In this document: positions 6,865 to 8,436 of the stretch, one piece after another | Position numbering within the stretch: position 1 is the stretch's first letter | Layout: each line of letters starts with the position of its first letter | DNA from: Deltaproteobacteria bacterium | GTDB lineage: Bacteria > Desulfobacterota > Desulfomonilia > UBA1062 | Length of the DNA stretch: 8,436 bases | Direction: 5' to 3' | Assembly (NCBI GenBank): GCA_023230665.1 | Contig: JALNWY010000134.1 | Coordinates: 1-8,436, forward strand | Notes under the pieces: model-generated | Database searches by the model: none | What the model was told of the DNA's origin: nothing | What the model saw: only the letters and a program-made list of their open reading frames with translations | Program-made: the position numbers and the translations under genes

Positions 6865-8151
6865 ATGAGTGAAATTCTTGATGTCATTGCAAGGGAAATT
6901 CTGGATTCACGGGGAAATCCCACCGTGGAAGTGGATGTATACCTCTCTACCGGGGACATGGGAAGGGCGTCTGTTCCTTCAGGCGCCTCCACCGGTCAGA
7001 ACGAAGCGATAGAGCTGCGCGACAGCGACGCGAAAAGATACCGGGGCAAGGGCGTTCTCAAGGCAGTGGAAAACGTCAACGCCACGATCGCACCGCAGCT
7101 CGTGGGCATGGACGTATTCGACCAGGTGGGGATCGACAACCTGCTGCTCGAGATCGACGGGACCGAGAACAAATCCAAGCTCGGGGCCAATGCCACCACG
7201 GGCGTGTCAGTGGCCGTTGCCCGAGCTGCGTCCGTGTTTCTGGGCATGCCCCTGTACCGCTATGTCGGAGGAGCCTTTGCGCGGGAGATTCCGGCGCCTC
7301 TCCTGAACATCATCAACGGCGGCAAGCACGCCGACAATAACGTAGACCTTCAGGAGTTCATGATCATGCCCATCGGGGCTCCCAATTTCTGCGAGGCCCT
7401 GCGGTACGCCGCCGAGACCTTCCACGCGCTGCGCGACATCCTCATCAAGCACGACTACGCCACAGGCGTTGGCGACGAGGGGGGGTTCGCCCCGAACCTG
7501 AAATCCAATGCCGAGCCCTTCGAGCTCATTGTGCAGGCCATCGAAAAGGCCGGGTACAAGCCCGGAGCAGACGTGGGCATCGCGATCGATGCAGCGGCGA
7601 GCTCGTTCTTCAAGGACGGCAAGTATATCCTGGCGTCCGAGACCGATCCGGAACGCACCACCGAGGAGATGATCGACTTCTATGAAGAACTGATCAGAAA
7701 ATACCCCATCGTGTCCATCGAGGACGGGCTCGACGAGAATGACTGGAACGGCTGGAAGCTCATGATGAAGCGCCTGGGTTCCAGGATCCAGATCGTGGGC
7801 GACGACCTGTTCGTCACCAACTCCAAGTTTCTCAAGCGGGGCATCGAGGAGAAATCAGCCAACTCCATCCTCATCAAGGTCAACCAGATCGGGACCCTGA
7901 CCGAGACGGTCAAGACCATCGAGATGGCACGGCGCGCCGGGTATACCTATGTGTTCTCCCACCGCTCGGGTGAGACGGAAGACAGCTGGCTGGCCGACGT
8001 AGCGGTCGGCTGCGGCGCGGGCCAGCTCAAGACCGGCTCTGCCTCCAGGGGTGAGCGCCTGGCCAAGTACAACCAGCTCATCCGCATCGAGGAAGAGCTC
8101 GGGTCCGACTCGGTATTCAGAGGCAAGGACGTGCTGTACAGCATCAAGTAG
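6865..8151 (+). CDS. eno: Enolase (phosphopyruvate hydratase)
   Basis: Glycolytic and gluconeogenic enzyme interconverting 2-phosphoglycerate and phosphoenolpyruvate in the cytosol. 428 residues, the normal bacterial length. N-terminal capping domain (about 1-130) has REILDSRGNPTVEV and the mobile loop PSGASTG (38-44). The TIM-barrel part carries GGKHADNN (His156), QEFMI (Glu164), GDEGGFAP (catalytic Glu205), the Mg2+ ligands Asp242, Glu286 (SIEDGL) and Asp313 (GDDLF), the base Lys338 (IKVNQIGT), SHRSGETED (365-373) and Lys389 (LKTGSASR). The active site is complete. The segment after Asp242 reads AAASSFF where E. coli has CAASEFY, a small variation. AGGAGG-like ribosome site at 6850-6855, nine bases before the ATG, is the strongest in the window. 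The gene follows rlpA by 40 nt with no promoter I can see, so it probably shares the plsB-rlpA transcript, although a hidden promoter inside rlpA is possible. Confidence 0.99.
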   Translation: MSEILDVIAREILDSRGNPTVEVDVYLSTGDMGRASVPSGASTGQNEAIELRDSDAKRYRGKGVLKAVENVNATIAPQLVGMDVFDQVGIDNLLLEIDGTENKSKLGANATTGVSVAVARAASVFLGMPLYRYVGGAFAREIPAPLLNIINGGKHADNNVDLQEFMIMPIGAPNFCEALRYAAETFHALRDILIKHDYATGVGDEGGFAPNLKSNAEPFELIVQAIEKAGYKPGADVGIAIDAAASSFFKDGKYILASETDPERTTEEMIDFYEELIRKYPIVSIEDGLDENDWNGWKLMMKRLGSRIQIVGDDLFVTNSKFLKRGIEEKSANSILIKVNQIGTLTETVKTIEMARRAGYTYVFSHRSGETEDSWLADVAVGCGAGQLKTGSASRGERLAKYNQLIRIEEELGSDSVFRGKDVLYSIK

Positions 8152-8161
8152 CAAGACATGA

Positions 8162-8189
8162 AAAGGGGGCGGAAAAAACCGCCCCCTTT
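8162..8189 (+). terminator. Rho-independent-type terminator after eno
   Basis: A perfect 11-bp stem, AAAGGGGGCGG (8162-8172) with CCGCCCCCTTT (8179-8189), encloses a loop of six A. It starts 10 nt after the eno stop. On the plus strand the T run is only three and is followed by CCC, so termination may be incomplete. On the minus strand the stem is followed by four T. Confidence 0.8.
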
Positions 8190-8221
8190 CCCGGCTCACC
8201 AGGGAGAAACCCATTCCTCTT

Positions 8222-8436
8222 TTGAAAAAGACCATCGCGGTTTTTATCCTCCTCCTTCTTGCCCTGGGGGTGTCCGTCTGGCACCGGGGCTCACGCGGAG
8301 AAACCCGCCACGCAACAATCTTCATCATGGACACCTTTGTGGAGCTCATGGCCCAAGGATCGCGCGAACAGGCCGACACCGCCTTCAAAGACGCGATCGC
8401 CGAGCTGGGCCGCACGGATTCCCGGCTCGGATACCA
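8222..8436 (+). CDS. apbE: ApbE-family FAD:protein FMN transferase, N-terminal part (cut by the window edge)
   Basis: ApbE enzymes attach FMN covalently to Thr or Ser of exported flavoproteins such as NqrB, NqrC and RnfG/RnfD. 71 codons are in the window. The start KKTIAVFILLLLALGVSVW is a signal anchor or signal peptide with no lipobox Cys. The mature start, TIFIMDTFVELMAQG followed by a helix ending LGRTDSRLGY (residues about 34-71), matches the family opening in which Met-Gly-Thr precedes the first strand and a helix leads to LxRY; here Gly of MGT is Asp. The start codon is uncertain: TTG at 8222 lies 15 nt after AGGGAG (8201-8206), while an in-frame ATT at 8213 would be better spaced but is a very rare start. 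No promoter is visible between the eno hairpin and this gene, so read-through expression is possible. Identification rests on the short N-terminal part only. Confidence 0.72.
   Translation, partial: MKKTIAVFILLLLALGVSVWHRGSRGETRHATIFIMDTFVELMAQGSREQADTAFKDAIAELGRTDSRLGY

Overview
The window is a G+C-rich (about 60% by eye) bacterial chromosome segment made of housekeeping genes. The set fits an anaerobic Desulfobacterota-like (former Deltaproteobacteria) organism: a membrane ion-pumping pyrophosphatase of the sodium-type signature, a PlsB-type glycerol-3-phosphate acyltransferase, RlpA with a SPOR domain (hence a Gram-negative envelope), and an ApbE flavin transferase. The taxonomic guess is inference from gene content and was not tested by any search.

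Left arm (1-1557, minus strand): pth (peptidyl-tRNA hydrolase) followed 17 nt later by hppA (membrane pyrophosphatase), which runs off the left edge after 322 codons. The hppA Shine-Dalgarno abuts and overlaps the pth stop, so the two form an operon. It reads from a strong promoter (-35 TTGACA, -10 TATATA) at 1599-1626. A palindrome resembling a TetR-family (FadR-type) operator lies just downstream of that promoter.

Middle (1733-3499, plus strand): uvrC, divergent from pth, encoding a complete excision nuclease subunit including a four-cysteine motif. It is followed by 231 nt without a gene (3500-3730). That gap holds interlocking inverted repeats and a promoter with a perfect TATAAT box placed only 9 nt before the plsB ATG.

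Right arm (3731-8436, plus strand): plsB, rlpA and eno run head to tail. rlpA overlaps the end of plsB, and eno follows after 40 nt with a strong ribosome site. A perfect hairpin after eno is a probable terminator. The last gene is the 5' end of an ApbE-family FAD:protein FMN transferase, cut by the right edge.

Together the genes cover translation rescue (Pth), PPi-driven ion pumping (HppA), nucleotide excision repair (UvrC), the first step of phospholipid synthesis (PlsB), septal peptidoglycan processing (RlpA), glycolysis (Eno) and flavoprotein maturation (ApbE). I see no mobile element, CRISPR array, tRNA or rRNA, and nothing that amounts to a new multi-gene system. The points worth following are regulatory: the palindrome at the pth promoter, the near-leaderless plsB start, and the structured gap before plsB.
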